Source of the DNA: an uncultured Actinomycetes bacterium
GTDB taxonomy: Bacteria > Actinomycetota > Actinomycetes > S36-B12 > CAIYMF01
Assembly (NCBI GenBank): GCA_903918645.1
Contig: CAIXFH010000195.1
Span: 1 to 64,000 of the forward strand
Reading direction: 5' to 3'
Length of the DNA stretch: 64,000 nt
Positions within the stretch are counted from its first letter, which is position 1. Every line of letters begins with the position of its first letter. The position numbers and the translations under genes were made by a program. Shown piece by piece: positions 41,085-51,201 of the stretch. The notes beneath the pieces are model-generated. The model ran no database searches. It saw only the letters and a list, made by a program, of their open reading frames with translations, and was not told the DNA's origin.

Positions 41085-41737
41085 GAGGGAGTCACCCGCT
41101 TTCGGCTCACATTTGCGACAGCGTCAGGGCGACGCAGGTACAGCGGAATGGGATCGACCACAAACTCGGGCTGATCAAGCGCGACACGCACGAGCCATTC
41201 GGCCGAAACCAACAATGGCTCTCGACCATCGTCGAAGTACTCGGGATAGAGCGCAGCTCCAGCGCCAACCACCTGACCGGAGCGAGCCACGGGATCGACA
41301 GCATCGGGGCGCAGTACGACGGGGCCTGAGCGACGCCGGCCGTCAACTCCATACGTCGCGAGGTACACCTCTTTACGACGCGCATCCGTAGCCACGGCGA
41401 ACTCTGCAGTGACTGCGTGATCAAAGACGGCCTGCGCAGCGATCGCATCGAGTGAGCACACCCCTGAGACGGGGATCCCCAACGCGTCACCCATCACACG
41501 TGCAGTGACAATCCCTATGCGCAATCCAGTGAACGGTCCGGGGCCAACCCCAACGATGATGCGTGACAAGCCAACGGCCGTAATCCCAGCAGCAGCAAGT
41601 ACTCTGGCGATCACCGGAGCGAGCAGCTCGCCGTGCGCCGTTGCGCCGTACTCGACCGACGCAGCGCGCACTGTGGAGCCGTCGTGCACCGCGACTGTGA
41701 CCGCTGCCGATGAGGTATCAAGCGCCAAGATGGTCAT
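41081..41737 (-). CDS. tsaB: tRNA threonylcarbamoyladenosine biosynthesis protein TsaB
   Basis: The 218-residue ASKHA-fold protein begins LALDTSSAAVTVAV and has GVGPGPFTGLRIGIVTARVMG and VCSLDAIAAQ, typical of TsaB. It is the non-catalytic partner of TsaD. Both ends overlap neighbours by four bases. Confidence 0.94.
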   Translation of the reverse strand: MTILALDTSSAAVTVAVHDGSTVRAASVEYGATAHGELLAPVIARVLAAAGITAVGLSRIIVGVGPGPFTGLRIGIVTARVMGDALGIPVSGVCSLDAIAAQAVFDHAVTAEFAVATDARRKEVYLATYGVDGRRRSGPVVLRPDAVDPVARSGQVVGAGAALYPEYFDDGREPLLVSAEWLVRVALDQPEFVVDPIPLYLRRPDAVANVSRKRVTPS

Positions 41738-42261
41738 GAACCAGCGCCACCAACGCCATCAGCGCCACCAATGACTTGTGTCAGATCAACGTTCGCCCAT
41801 CGAGGGCCAACCACTGAAATGGTGACAGCCCGCGGCTCATCACCCTCGGCACCTGAGTTGAGCGTGAGTGCGCCGAGCTCCCGTTCGAGATGCACGACAA
41901 GACGATCTTCCGACAGGCCCTCGACCTTGTCGGTGCCCCACTCAACCACGGTCACCGAATCGGAGAGGGCAGCATCGAGATCGAGATCATCGACCTCAAG
42001 GCTTGACCCGAGCCGGTACGCGTCAACATGCACAAGAGCAGGGCCGCCAATGGTTGAGGGGTGAACTCGCGCGATGACAAAGGTGGGAGAAGTGATCGCA
42101 CCGCGTACGTGCAGCCCGCGTCCAATCCCTTGTGTCAAAGTTGTTTTCCCCGCACCAAGCGGGCCAGAAAGTACAACGAGGTCACCGGGTCGGAGGACCT
42201 GAGAAATCCGTTCGCCCAGTTCGTGCATGGCCGTTCGATCGGCTATCACGGTCGATGTCAC
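41734..42261 (-). CDS. tsaE: tRNA threonylcarbamoyladenosine biosynthesis ATPase TsaE
   Basis: The 175-residue P-loop ATPase has GPLGAGKTTL, the TSPTFVIARVH region and VEWGTDKVEG. I placed the start at GTG 42259-42261: AGGAG lies five bases upstream and the codon overlaps the upstream stop by four bases (GTGA). An in-frame GTG at 42276 is a longer alternative. Confidence 0.94.
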   Translation of the reverse strand: MTSTVIADRTAMHELGERISQVLRPGDLVVLSGPLGAGKTTLTQGIGRGLHVRGAITSPTFVIARVHPSTIGGPALVHVDAYRLGSSLEVDDLDLDAALSDSVTVVEWGTDKVEGLSEDRLVVHLERELGALTLNSGAEGDEPRAVTISVVGPRWANVDLTQVIGGADGVGGAGS

Positions 42262-43361
42262 GCAGACTCCTGCCACCCAGGGAGGTTTAGTCGGACACGA
42301 ACGATCAGATCACGGAGATGCTGATTGACTTCTGGATACTTCTCCAGCATCACCATGTGTCCGCTGTCGGGCACCAGCACGAACTCCGCGGTTTCGATGC
42401 GACGAACAATCTCCCCGCTGTGTTCGGCGGGAGTGAGAAGGTCCGAATCGCCAACCAGGACAAGGGTTTCCACTCGACCAAGTGCATCGAGCGCGATCCG
42501 CTTGTCATGCTCTTGCAGAGTCGGCAGGAAGTCGGCGACGACGTCGATCGGCGTGGACGACACCATCCGGTGCACGAACGAAGCCACGGCAGGGGAAGCG
42601 TCCGACCCGAATGAGTACAACTTGGTGATCAGGTACTCGAGATCACCACCAACTTGGCGTCCGCGCTCGACCAAGTCAGCACGCTGGGCCAACACGTTTG
42701 CGATCTTGGGGGCCAGCGAATGAAAGGCTTTCGCTAGTGGCGCTGGCAGCCCCAACGAAATGTCGGAAAGCCCGCCAGAACTTGTTGCCAGCAGGGCCAC
42801 GCCTCGTACTCGATGGCCGAATTCTTCACTGTTCTGTGCGGTGTACGACATGACCGTCATACCGCCCATGGAATGGCCGACGAGGATAAGCGGGCCGGTG
42901 GGGGCTGCCACCTTGATAACCCGTTCAAGATCTCGGCCGAGTTGATCGATCGTCGCATTTGCCGAGAATCCGCGTTCACTACGGCCATGCGAACGCTGAT
43001 CCCAGAAGACCAGACGGGCGAGATCCCCTAGATCCCGGCGTTGGTAGTGCCATGAATCCTGCTCGAGCGCATAACCATGGGAGAAGACCACCGTGAGGCC
43101 ATCGCCGAGCCTTTCCGCTAACGAGCCCGGCGGTGGATCATCGACTTCGACATGTAGCAGTGCGCCGTCGTCGGCGTAGACAGGCACTACTCGCCCACGA
43201 ATCTGGCCAAAGGGCTCAGCGCGCTCTGGATCGGTGGCGATGGCACGACGAGTAATTCCTCGCTGCGCCGCAATGCCCACGGCAGCGCCGACTGCAGCAG
43301 CAGCACCAACGGCGCCAAGGAGACCGGCAATCCGCCCGATGTTTGATCCCTCGTTGCTCAT
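42258..43361 (-). CDS. Alpha/beta hydrolase
   Basis: The 367-residue protein has a hydrophobic N-terminal segment (about 10-32) that may anchor it. The hydrolase fold shows VFSHGYALEQDSWHYQ (oxyanion region), nucleophile Ser in GHSMGGMT, the Asp-containing VLVGDSDLLTP and the His in PDSGHMVMLEK. The substrate is unknown. It lies between alr and tsaE with four-base overlaps, the same place as in many actinomycetes. Confidence 0.9.
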   Translation of the reverse strand: MSNEGSNIGRIAGLLGAVGAAAAVGAAVGIAAQRGITRRAIATDPERAEPFGQIRGRVVPVYADDGALLHVEVDDPPPGSLAERLGDGLTVVFSHGYALEQDSWHYQRRDLGDLARLVFWDQRSHGRSERGFSANATIDQLGRDLERVIKVAAPTGPLILVGHSMGGMTVMSYTAQNSEEFGHRVRGVALLATSSGGLSDISLGLPAPLAKAFHSLAPKIANVLAQRADLVERGRQVGGDLEYLITKLYSFGSDASPAVASFVHRMVSSTPIDVVADFLPTLQEHDKRIALDALGRVETLVLVGDSDLLTPAEHSGEIVRRIETAEFVLVPDSGHMVMLEKYPEVNQHLRDLIVRVRLNLPGWQESA

Positions 43362-44578
43362 CTATCCGCCCCGAGGTATGCCCGCGGCACCCGCGGGCCG
43401 ATCCGCGTGACGATCTCGTAGGCGATGGTGCCGCAGGCTGCGGCCCAATCGTCCGCGGTGGGGCCATCGACGCCGAACAGCACTACTTCATCGCCAGGGC
43501 TGGCCGGATCTGACCCAAGATCGACAACAACCTGATCCATCGACACGCGACCAGCAATCGTGCGGAGGCGCCCAGCGGCAAGCACAGGGCCAGCATTGAC
43601 GGCGGCTCGCGGGAGCCCATCGGCGTAGCCCATCGGGATCAGCCCCACACTCGTAGGCTCGCGCGTGACGTACTCGTAGCCATACGACACCCCGACACCC
43701 GCTGGCACCTGCTTCACAGACGCAAGCAGCGCTCGAAGGGACATCACCGGAGTCAAACCAAGGTCTGCCGACGTGCCGATTTCCTCACCAGGGCTGAGCC
43801 CATAGATGGCAATCCCTGGACGCACGAGGTTGTAGCGCGACTGTGGCAGAACGAAGGTCGCCGCAGAGTTAGCCATATGCAGAACCTCGGGCTCGAGCCC
43901 CACGCCTCTCGCATAGTCGACGGCCGAATCAAACGCCGCGGTTTGGCTCGCATTGCTTGGCTCGGCGGGCCGATCAGCATTGGCGAAGTGCGACCAAAGA
44001 CCAACAACCTCAACCAGACCCAGCGACTGCAACGCGTGAGCCGCCTGCGCCAACTCCGACCAGTCCGCAATCGTTCCGCCACCTCGCGAAAGACCGGTGT
44101 CGACCTTGAGGTGTACTCGAGCGCGACGTCCAGCCGACTTGGCCGCAGCCGCGACAGCATCGAGCGACCACCGCGCCGAGACCGAGATGTCGATGTCGTT
44201 GTCGATGCACTCGGCCCACCGAGCACCAGGTGAACCGAGCCAAGCAAGCACACGCCCGCCAACGCCGGCAGAACGCAACGCGAGTGCTTCGTCGAGCAGC
44301 GCCACACCTAGCCAGGTCGCACCCGCGTCGCGCGCAGCGACAGCACAGGGCACAAGGCCATGACCGTATGCATCAGCCTTGACGATCGCCATGACGTCGG
44401 CACCCGATGCGACCTCACGACACCGACCAACATTTGCTCGAAGCGCATCGAGGTTGATCGCAGCCACCGCGCCTCGGGCGCGCGCGTTGACGGTCCAGGT
44501 TGCCGACTCCGCGGGAGTGGTAACCATGGGGAGTCGACCCGGATTCTGCAGCGCACTCACCCTGTCAGTGTGGACCAC
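43358..44578 (-). CDS. alr: Alanine racemase
   Basis: The PLP enzyme makes D-alanine for peptidoglycan. The 406-residue protein has the PLP lysine in VMAIVKADAYGHG, SGYEYV-type catalytic Tyr region (VSYGYEYVT) and GRVSMDQVVVDLG. The start is uncertain: GTG 44578 gives 17 extra residues before MVTTPAESAT at 44527. It lies seven bases downstream of nnr and overlaps the hydrolase gene by four bases. Confidence 0.94.
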   Translation of the reverse strand: MVHTDRVSALQNPGRLPMVTTPAESATWTVNARARGAVAAINLDALRANVGRCREVASGADVMAIVKADAYGHGLVPCAVAARDAGATWLGVALLDEALALRSAGVGGRVLAWLGSPGARWAECIDNDIDISVSARWSLDAVAAAAKSAGRRARVHLKVDTGLSRGGGTIADWSELAQAAHALQSLGLVEVVGLWSHFANADRPAEPSNASQTAAFDSAVDYARGVGLEPEVLHMANSAATFVLPQSRYNLVRPGIAIYGLSPGEEIGTSADLGLTPVMSLRALLASVKQVPAGVGVSYGYEYVTREPTSVGLIPMGYADGLPRAAVNAGPVLAAGRLRTIAGRVSMDQVVVDLGSDPASPGDEVVLFGVDGPTADDWAAACGTIAYEIVTRIGPRVPRAYLGADR

Positions 44579-44585
44579 GAAGTAC

Positions 44586-46151
44586 TCACCGTGTGACTCG
44601 GTATGGGACTGTGCCGGTCATGTCGTCGAGTCGACGTAGTTGCCCCAAAGCGACTGGGAGCGCCGAAAGCAGTTCAACCGCAGTGATCGTGCGACCGCCA
44701 GTTGTTGCGAGCGCGCCCGCCAGGCCGTGCGTATGCGCCGCAACTCCAGCGAGCAGCGCGGCATCGCGGTCGCTGACTGGGCCGTGTGCCGCAGCATGCG
44801 CGAGCAAAGAGCCGAGGAATCCAGCTAGCACATCACCAGATCCTGCAGTCGCAAGTTCCGGTGGAGCCGACGTAGCGACGTACATCTCGCCGCTACTCCC
44901 TCCGACTAACGTGGCTGATCCCTTGAGCAGCACCACCGAGTTGAACCGAGCGGCAAGTTCTCTGACGGCAGACCGCTGGTCGATGTCGAGCGGTCGTCCC
45001 GCGAGGCGCGCGAACTCACCTGCGTGTGGTGTGAGCACTGTGACCGAAGTCCGCGCTACAACCGCCGCGCGCAGTTGGTCATCATTGGCTAGCAAGGTCA
45101 GCGCATCGGCATCGAGCACCAGCGGTACGTCGGTCGCGATGCAATCCTCGAGCGCAGCTCGAGCGAACTCGTCGGTACCCCTACCTGAGCCGACGACCCA
45201 GCACTGCACTCGCCCCGCGTCCGCGATTCGGCCAGACGTCGCAACAACATCTGGCCAAGCGCAGATCACCTCGGTATCCGCTGGCGCGCAATAGCGCACG
45301 AATCCAGCAAGTCCGGTTCGCGCACCTCCGGCCGAGAGCACCGCGGCCCCCGGATACTTCGCAGAGCCAGTGGAAAGCCCAACGACACCGCGCGAATACT
45401 TGTCATCAGATGACGTTGGTCGCGCGAGATGTGATCCTGCAAAACCGTCATCGACGTGCACAAGAACTTCATCGGCGGGAAGCGAATCCAGATCCAAACC
45501 GAGGTCGATCACTTCGATCGCTCCGGCGTATGACCGCCCTACTCCGAGCAGCAGCCCTGGCTTCAACGCGCCCATCACAACGGTCCGAACCGCAGCGACT
45601 GCAGCAGGCTCACTGCCCTCCGACACAGATCCAGTATCGGAGTCAACGCCCGTAGGAACATCGATGGAAAGCACTGGAATTCCTGAAGAATTCGCTTGTA
45701 CAAACAGTGTGCTAGCCGCGGGACGAAGCGGGCCACGACCCCCCACCCCAGCAATGGCGTCAATCAACAGATCCGCACGTTCGACCAGTTCGCATGCCCC
45801 AGCTAGATCGTCGATGTGGCTCAGACGACCACCAGCCTCGACGAACGCCTCCGCCCCAGATTTGTGCCAACGATCGCTCATCAAGACGGCATCAACCCGA
45901 GCACCGCGGCGCACTAGGTACACACCGGCATACAGCCCATCACCACCGTTGTCACCTGAGCCAACCGCGATGACAACACGCGAGCCAGTCACTCGTCCTC
46001 GCACACCACCAAGAATCGACGCAGAAGAGACACCTACCGCCCAAGCTGCTCGGCGCATGAGCGAGCCACCAGGTGCTTGGGTCATCGCCTGCGCGTCGAG
46101 TCGTCGATTCGTCGACGCGGAGATCGCGACCTTTTGCGCGCGCATGGTCAC
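44586..46151 (-). CDS. nnr: Bifunctional NAD(P)H-hydrate epimerase / ADP-dependent dehydratase
   Basis: The 521-residue enzyme repairs hydrated NAD(P)H. An N-terminal YjeF_N epimerase domain ([20 protein letters not shown]) is followed by a ribokinase-like dehydratase domain with [11 protein letters not shown] and the [14 protein letters not shown] nucleotide site. Both domains look intact. Its start overlaps acpS by four bases. Confidence 0.94.
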   Translation of the reverse strand: MTMRAQKVAISASTNRRLDAQAMTQAPGGSLMRRAAWAVGVSSASILGGVRGRVTGSRVVIAVGSGDNGGDGLYAGVYLVRRGARVDAVLMSDRWHKSGAEAFVEAGGRLSHIDDLAGACELVERADLLIDAIAGVGGRGPLRPAASTLFVQANSSGIPVLSIDVPTGVDSDTGSVSEGSEPAAVAAVRTVVMGALKPGLLLGVGRSYAGAIEVIDLGLDLDSLPADEVLVHVDDGFAGSHLARPTSSDDKYSRGVVGLSTGSAKYPGAAVLSAGGARTGLAGFVRYCAPADTEVICAWPDVVATSGRIADAGRVQCWVVGSGRGTDEFARAALEDCIATDVPLVLDADALTLLANDDQLRAAVVARTSVTVLTPHAGEFARLAGRPLDIDQRSAVRELAARFNSVVLLKGSATLVGGSSGEMYVATSAPPELATAGSGDVLAGFLGSLLAHAAAHGPVSDRDAALLAGVAAHTHGLAGALATTGGRTITAVELLSALPVALGQLRRLDDMTGTVPYRVTR

Positions 46152-46519
46152 CCGCTCTCAGCGATGACGTACGCGATCGCAACATCACCGTCGTGGGTGA
46201 GTGAGAGATGCCAGGTAACAACGCCCTGCTCAGTAGCCAACTCAAGGACCGAGCCGGTGATCTTCAGCCAGGGCCGACCAGCACTGTCACCCACCACCTC
46301 GCAGTGATGCCAAGTCATGCCATGTGGGGCGCCGAGTGCTTTGGCGACAGCTTCCTTCGCAGCGAAACGGGCAGCAAGTGAGGCTTCCGTGCGAGGACGC
46401 CCGTCTTCAGTGGTGCGTTCACGAAGTGAGAAGAGCCGTTCGATCAGTCCAGGAGTGCGGTGCAAGGTCGCGGCGAAGCGCGGCACGTTGACCACATCGA
46501 TGCCAATCCCAACGATCAC
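46148..46519 (-). CDS. acpS: Holo-[acyl-carrier-protein] synthase
   Basis: AcpS attaches phosphopantetheine from CoA to ACP. The 123-residue protein has [14 protein letters not shown] with the metal Asp, and [13 protein letters not shown] with the Glu and Lys. Length is normal. It leads the acpS-nnr-alr gene group and overlaps nnr by four bases. Confidence 0.95.
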   Translation of the reverse strand: MIVGIGIDVVNVPRFAATLHRTPGLIERLFSLRERTTEDGRPRTEASLAARFAAKEAVAKALGAPHGMTWHHCEVVGDSAGRPWLKITGSVLELATEQGVVTWHLSLTHDGDVAIAYVIAESG

Positions 46520-46563
46520 TGCGCCAGCCTGTCATTAGTAGTGACCGAATGTGAGCCTGACTG

Positions 46564-48414
46564 CTACTCGACCGTCACACTCTTGGCCAGGTTGCGTGGC
46601 TGGTCGACGTCATGCCCCTTCGCGGCCGCCATTGCCGCAGCGAAAACCTGCAGTGGGACGGTGGCGACCAACGGCTGCATCAAGGTTGGGCAAGCCGGGA
46701 TGCGAATGAGGTGATCGGCATAGGGCACCACGGACTCATCGCCCTCTTCGGCGATGACGATGGTGCGGGCACCGCGAGCTCGCACTTCTTGGATGTTGGA
46801 GACGATCTTCTCGTGCAGCAAGCCACGACCCGTGGGCGAGGGCACGATCACAATCACCGGAACACCTTCTTCGAGAAGGGCTATCGGGCCATGCTTAAGC
46901 TCGCCAGCAGCAAAGCCTTCGGCGTGCATATAGGCCAATTCCTTGAGTTTCAGTGCGCCTTCAAGAGCGACTGGGAAACCGACATGTCTACCGATGAACA
47001 GAACCGAAGGTGCATCCTTGAGCTCTGCGGCGAGAGCCTTCATCTCCTCGGAGGTGTCCAACACAAGGTCGACCTTGCGGGGCATGTCCGAGAGGTCACG
47101 CACGATCGCTGAGATCTCGTCACCGAATTTGTTGCCGCGTACCTGCGCGACGAAAAGGGCTACCAGGTAGCAGGCCACCAACTGGGTGAGAAACGCCTTC
47201 GTGGACGCAACCGCGACCTCTGGGCCTGCGTGCGTATAGAGCGCCGCATCCGATTCACGGGGAATCGTGGAACCCTGCGTGTTACAGATGGCAAGTACCC
47301 GCGCACCTTGCTCGCGCGCGTAACGCATGGCCATCAAGGTGTCCATGGTCTCGCCGCTCTGCGAAATCGCGATCACCAAAGTGCGAACATTGACTACCGG
47401 ATCGCGGTAGCGGAACTCACTCGCAAGTTCGACCTCGCATGGCAGACGAGTCCAATGCTCCAGCGCGTACTTCGCGACCATGCCCGCGTGATACGCAGTG
47501 CCGCAAGCGATTACGACGACCTTGTCAATCTCTCGCAGCTGCGCTTCAGTAAGGCGCATCTCGTCGAGTTTTAGGAGTCCGGCCGCGTCAACGCGGCCGA
47601 GCAAAGTGTCAGCTACTGCTTTGGGCTGCTCAGCGATTTCCTTCGCCATGAACGTTTCGTAGCCACCCTTTTCGGCGGCCGAAGCATCCCAAGTGACTTC
47701 GTACTCGGTGACCTCTGCCGGGACGCCGTAGAAATCGGTAACAGTGATCTGGTCACGAGTGATCTCGACAACTTGGTCCTGACCAAGCTCGATTGCATGT
47801 CTAGTGTGGGCGATGAAAGCGGCAACATCGGAGGCCAAGAAGTTCTCACCGATCCCGCGCCCGACAACCAGTGGGCTGTTGCGACGAGCGGCGACCACGA
47901 CGTCGGGGATATCGGAATGCAGCGCCACCAATGTGAACGCGCCGGAAAGCCGGCGGCAGACCAGCCGCATGGCTTCAGCGAGATCCATTCCGGTTGACGG
48001 CAAGATCGCCGCGAGCAGATGCGCTACTACCTCGGTATCGGTTTCCGACCGCAGAGTGACGCCAGCCTGGGTCAGCTCATCGCGGAGTTCGGCGAAGTTC
48101 TCGATGATGCCGTTGTGAATGACGGCAACCTTGCCATCCTCGCTGACATGGGGATGCGCATTGGCGTCGGTAGGGCCGCCGTGGGTGGCCCACCGTGTGT
48201 GTCCGATACCGATGACTGACTCGGGCAACGGGTCGCTGCCGAGCAGCGATTCCAGGTTCGCGAGCTTGCCGGCTTTCTTGCGGGTCTCGAGTTGTCCACC
48301 CGAAACCACCGCCACGCCAGCCGAGTCATAACCGCGGTATTCCAGACGACGCAGGCCATCCACCACAACCGCTAGCGCCTGCTTCTCACCGACATACCCC
48401 ATGATTCCGCACAT
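46564..48414 (-). CDS. glmS: Glutamine-fructose-6-phosphate aminotransferase (isomerising)
   Basis: GlmS makes glucosamine-6-phosphate for cell-wall precursors. I use ATG 48412-48414 so that the mature enzyme starts with the nucleophile Cys (M-CGIMGYVG); a longer frame to 48435 would hide it. The 616-residue protein has the class II glutaminase domain (GHTRWATHG), two SIS domains and ends NLAKSVTVE. glmM for the next step lies 98 bases upstream in the transcript. Confidence 0.97.
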   Translation of the reverse strand: MCGIMGYVGEKQALAVVVDGLRRLEYRGYDSAGVAVVSGGQLETRKKAGKLANLESLLGSDPLPESVIGIGHTRWATHGGPTDANAHPHVSEDGKVAVIHNGIIENFAELRDELTQAGVTLRSETDTEVVAHLLAAILPSTGMDLAEAMRLVCRRLSGAFTLVALHSDIPDVVVAARRNSPLVVGRGIGENFLASDVAAFIAHTRHAIELGQDQVVEITRDQITVTDFYGVPAEVTEYEVTWDASAAEKGGYETFMAKEIAEQPKAVADTLLGRVDAAGLLKLDEMRLTEAQLREIDKVVVIACGTAYHAGMVAKYALEHWTRLPCEVELASEFRYRDPVVNVRTLVIAISQSGETMDTLMAMRYAREQGARVLAICNTQGSTIPRESDAALYTHAGPEVAVASTKAFLTQLVACYLVALFVAQVRGNKFGDEISAIVRDLSDMPRKVDLVLDTSEEMKALAAELKDAPSVLFIGRHVGFPVALEGALKLKELAYMHAEGFAAGELKHGPIALLEEGVPVIVIVPSPTGRGLLHEKIVSNIQEVRARGARTIVIAEEGDESVVPYADHLIRIPACPTLMQPLVATVPLQVFAAAMAAAKGHDVDQPRNLAKSVTVE

Positions 48415-48512
48415 GAGCCAAAGCCTATCTCGCAACTGGCAGCAGGCCCTTCAGCGCCGTTTGCGGCAAGCCGGTCAGCCAACAGAACTAGCTACAGAAC
48501 TAGCGACCGCAA

Positions 48513-49865
48513 CTAGCCAAGTGACGACGCGACAACCGCGGCAAGCTGCTCTGCAATCGTCTGCGCCTGTTCAGCCGTGGCCGCCTCTACCATCACTCGC
48601 ACAAGGGGTTCAGTGCCCGAGGGACGCAGCAGCACTCTGCCCGTGGACCCGAGCTCAGCCCGAGCCTTGGTCAAGGCCCCAGCGAGTGTTTCGTCGGAGT
48701 CGACTCGCTTCTTATCGACATCGCGCACATTGATCAAGACCTGCGGCAACTTCTGCACGATCCCGGCAAGATCAACCAGGGTGCGGCCGGTCTCGGCCAT
48801 CCGAGCGAGCAAGTGCAAAGCGGTGAGAACACCGTCACCGGTGGTGGCGTATTCGGACATGATCACGTGTCCGCTCTGTTCACCGCCGAGGACGAATCCA
48901 CCATCGCGCATGGCTTCCAAAACGTACCTATCGCCGACTCCTGTTTCGACAACAGTCAACTCGGCCGCCTCGACCGCCAAGCGGAAGCCAAGATTGGCCA
49001 TCACCGTGGCGACAACAGTGTCGTGGACCAGAGCGCCGCGCTCACGTAACGCGATGGCGAGGATCGCCAGCACGTGATCCCCATCGACCAGTGAGCCATC
49101 GGCGGCGACCGCGAGGCAGCGATCAGCATCACCATCGAAGGCAACGCCTGCATCAGCGCCATGCTCGTCGACGGCCTCGATCAGCGACTCGAGGTGAGTG
49201 CTACCACAACCATCGTTGATGTTTAGCCCGTTGGGCGTGGTGTGAATCTCGATCACCTCGGCGCCCGCAAGACGAAGGGCATCGGGTCCGACAACTGAGG
49301 CCGCGCCGTTGGCGCCGTCGACTACAACACGCAAACCATCGAGCCGATTGGGCAGGGTCGAGAGTAGATGCTCGACGTACATGCGACCGCCGTCGCTGTA
49401 GTCGGTCACTCGTCCGACATCGGCCCCCAGTGGCCGTGACCAGTCTTCGCGCAGCCGTGCTTCGATCGCTGTCTCAACGTCGTCAGCAAGCTTGTGCCCG
49501 CCCCGGGCCAGGAACTTGATTCCGTTGTCTGGCATGGGATTGTGGCTCGCCGACAAGATGACGCCGAGGTCAGCGTTGAGCGCACCGGTCAGGTAGGCGA
49601 TGGCCGGTGTAGGAAGCGAGCCAGCACGCCACACATCAACGCCTGCACTCGCAAGACCAGCAACAACCGCCGCGGTCAGGAACTCGCCGCTGGCCCGAGT
49701 GTCGTCGCCGACAACCGCGACGGGCCGCCGACCGCCTGGAGTGCTAAACGCCCCGACATCGCCGAGGACGTGAGCAGCAGCAACGGCTAGATCAAGTGCG
49801 AGCTCTGCGGTGAGGTCAGCATTAGCCACGCCCCGCACACCATCGGTACCAAAAAGTCGACCCAC
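48513..49865 (-). CDS. glmM: Phosphoglucosamine mutase
   Basis: GlmM isomerises glucosamine-6-phosphate to glucosamine-1-phosphate. The 450-residue protein starts at GTG 49863-49865 ([12 protein letters not shown]) with a GAGGTG-type site about seven bases upstream. It has the phosphoserine loop [13 protein letters not shown] and the metal loop [10 protein letters not shown]. It is directly upstream of glmS. Confidence 0.96.
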   Translation of the reverse strand: MGRLFGTDGVRGVANADLTAELALDLAVAAAHVLGDVGAFSTPGGRRPVAVVGDDTRASGEFLTAAVVAGLASAGVDVWRAGSLPTPAIAYLTGALNADLGVILSASHNPMPDNGIKFLARGGHKLADDVETAIEARLREDWSRPLGADVGRVTDYSDGGRMYVEHLLSTLPNRLDGLRVVVDGANGAASVVGPDALRLAGAEVIEIHTTPNGLNINDGCGSTHLESLIEAVDEHGADAGVAFDGDADRCLAVAADGSLVDGDHVLAILAIALRERGALVHDTVVATVMANLGFRLAVEAAELTVVETGVGDRYVLEAMRDGGFVLGGEQSGHVIMSEYATTGDGVLTALHLLARMAETGRTLVDLAGIVQKLPQVLINVRDVDKKRVDSDETLAGALTKARAELGSTGRVLLRPSGTEPLVRVMVEAATAEQAQTIAEQLAAVVASSLG

Positions 49866-49979
49866 GACACACCTCACGTTGACCCTGCTGACAGCGGACG
49901 CCTAACCCAGACATGCCGATGCCCCGAGCGTAGCCCGGGGCATCGGTTAATGCTGGTAACCCTCGAGAGGGTGTAGCGA

Positions 49980-50507
49980 CTAGCGCTTGGAGTACTGCGG
50001 AGCCTTGCGGGCCTTCTTCAGACCAGCCTTCTTGCGCTCCTTGACTCGCGCATCGCGAGTGAGGAAGCCGGCCTTCTTCAGGGCCGGACGGTTAGCGTCG
50101 GTGTCGATCTCGTTGAGGGCGCGAGCAATGCCCAGACGAAGTGCACCGGCCTGACCAGAAACGCCACCACCGGAGATCCGGCAGAGAACGTCAAAGCGGT
50201 CATTGAGGTCGAGCGTTGCGAACGGCTCATTGACCAACTGCTGGTGCACCTTGTTCGGGAAGTACTCATCTAGTGCGCGGCCGTTGATCACCCAGCGTCC
50301 GGTGCCCGGAATGATGCGAACGCGGGCGATGGCTTCCTTGCGACGGCCAGTGGCCGCCGCAGGTGCAATCGTTGCCTCGCGCTGCACAGCGGCAACCGAA
50401 GACTTGGGAGTCTCGGTCGTGTATTCGCTTACGTCACCATCGGTGTCATCGTCGGTGTCGTAAGGGTCGATCTCAGTGTTCTCCGCGACAGTCTCGCTCA
50501 CGCCCAC
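49980..50507 (-). CDS. rpsI: 30S ribosomal protein uS9 with acidic N-terminal extension
   Basis: The 175-residue protein ends in the decoding-centre tail ([12 protein letters not shown]) and has the core [17 protein letters not shown]. About 50 residues precede the core: an acidic stretch ([13 protein letters not shown]) and a Thr/Ser/Ala-rich segment, longer than E. coli S9 but common in actinomycetes. The start is GTG 50507 or GTG 50501, both after AAAGGA. It follows rplM. Confidence 0.95.
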   Translation of the reverse strand: MGVSETVAENTEIDPYDTDDDTDGDVSEYTTETPKSSVAAVQREATIAPAAATGRRKEAIARVRIIPGTGRWVINGRALDEYFPNKVHQQLVNEPFATLDLNDRFDVLCRISGGGVSGQAGALRLGIARALNEIDTDANRPALKKAGFLTRDARVKERKKAGLKKARKAPQYSKR

Positions 50508-50542
50508 GGGTCCTTTCGTCTATTCGTTGTTCGCCGTGGCGC

Positions 50543-50986
50543 TTACTGCGCGACCTGCGTGATCTCATATGGCTTGGGCTGCTGCGCGATGTGGGGGTGC
50601 TCCGGACCCGCGTACACCTTCAGCTTCGTGATGACGTGATTACCCAACTTGTTGTGCGGAAGCATGCCCTTAACGGCCTTCTCCACTGCACGACGAGGGT
50701 TGGACGCGAGCAGGTCGACGTAGGACGTCGCGCGCAAGCCGCCCGGGTAACCGGAGTGACGGTAGTCCATCTTCTGCTCGCGCTTATTGCCGGTAAGGGC
50801 GACCTTGTCAGCGTTGATGATGATGACGAAGTCACCGCCATCGACGTGCGGCGCGAACGTCGGCTTGTGCTTGCCGCGAAGCAGCGCTGCTGCTTGCGTG
50901 GCAAGACGGCCGAGGACGACGTCCGTGGCATCGATGACGTGCCACTCGCGAGTGACATCGCCGGGCTTCGGGCTGTACGTACGCAC
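50543..50986 (-). CDS. rplM: 50S ribosomal protein uL13
   Basis: The 147-residue protein ([20 protein letters not shown]) starts at GTG 50984-50986; the longer open frame upstream is leader sequence. It has [14 protein letters not shown] and [15 protein letters not shown], typical of L13. It leads the rplM-rpsI operon. The 215-base gap upstream to the ABC-F gene holds the promoter and leader; I see no clear structured element there. Confidence 0.96.
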   Translation of the reverse strand: MRTYSPKPGDVTREWHVIDATDVVLGRLATQAAALLRGKHKPTFAPHVDGGDFVIIINADKVALTGNKREQKMDYRHSGYPGGLRATSYVDLLASNPRRAVEKAVKGMLPHNKLGNHVITKLKVYAGPEHPHIAQQPKPYEITQVAQ

Positions 50987-51201
50987 GGTTGTCGCCTTCG
51001 TTCTCGTCGGGAGGTGCGGAACGGGCCAGATCGGCTCGCACCACGGGTCGTACCGTGTGGAACACCTGAGAGGGTGCACACCCCAGGGCGCAAGTTCACG
51101 AAGGTTCTCGTGAAGCCCGCACACACGGCGACACGCCAGAGTACCTGTATCGCGCCGAGGCGGTCAAAACGCGCCCCCTACTGCTACTGGGCAGACCGCT
51201 T

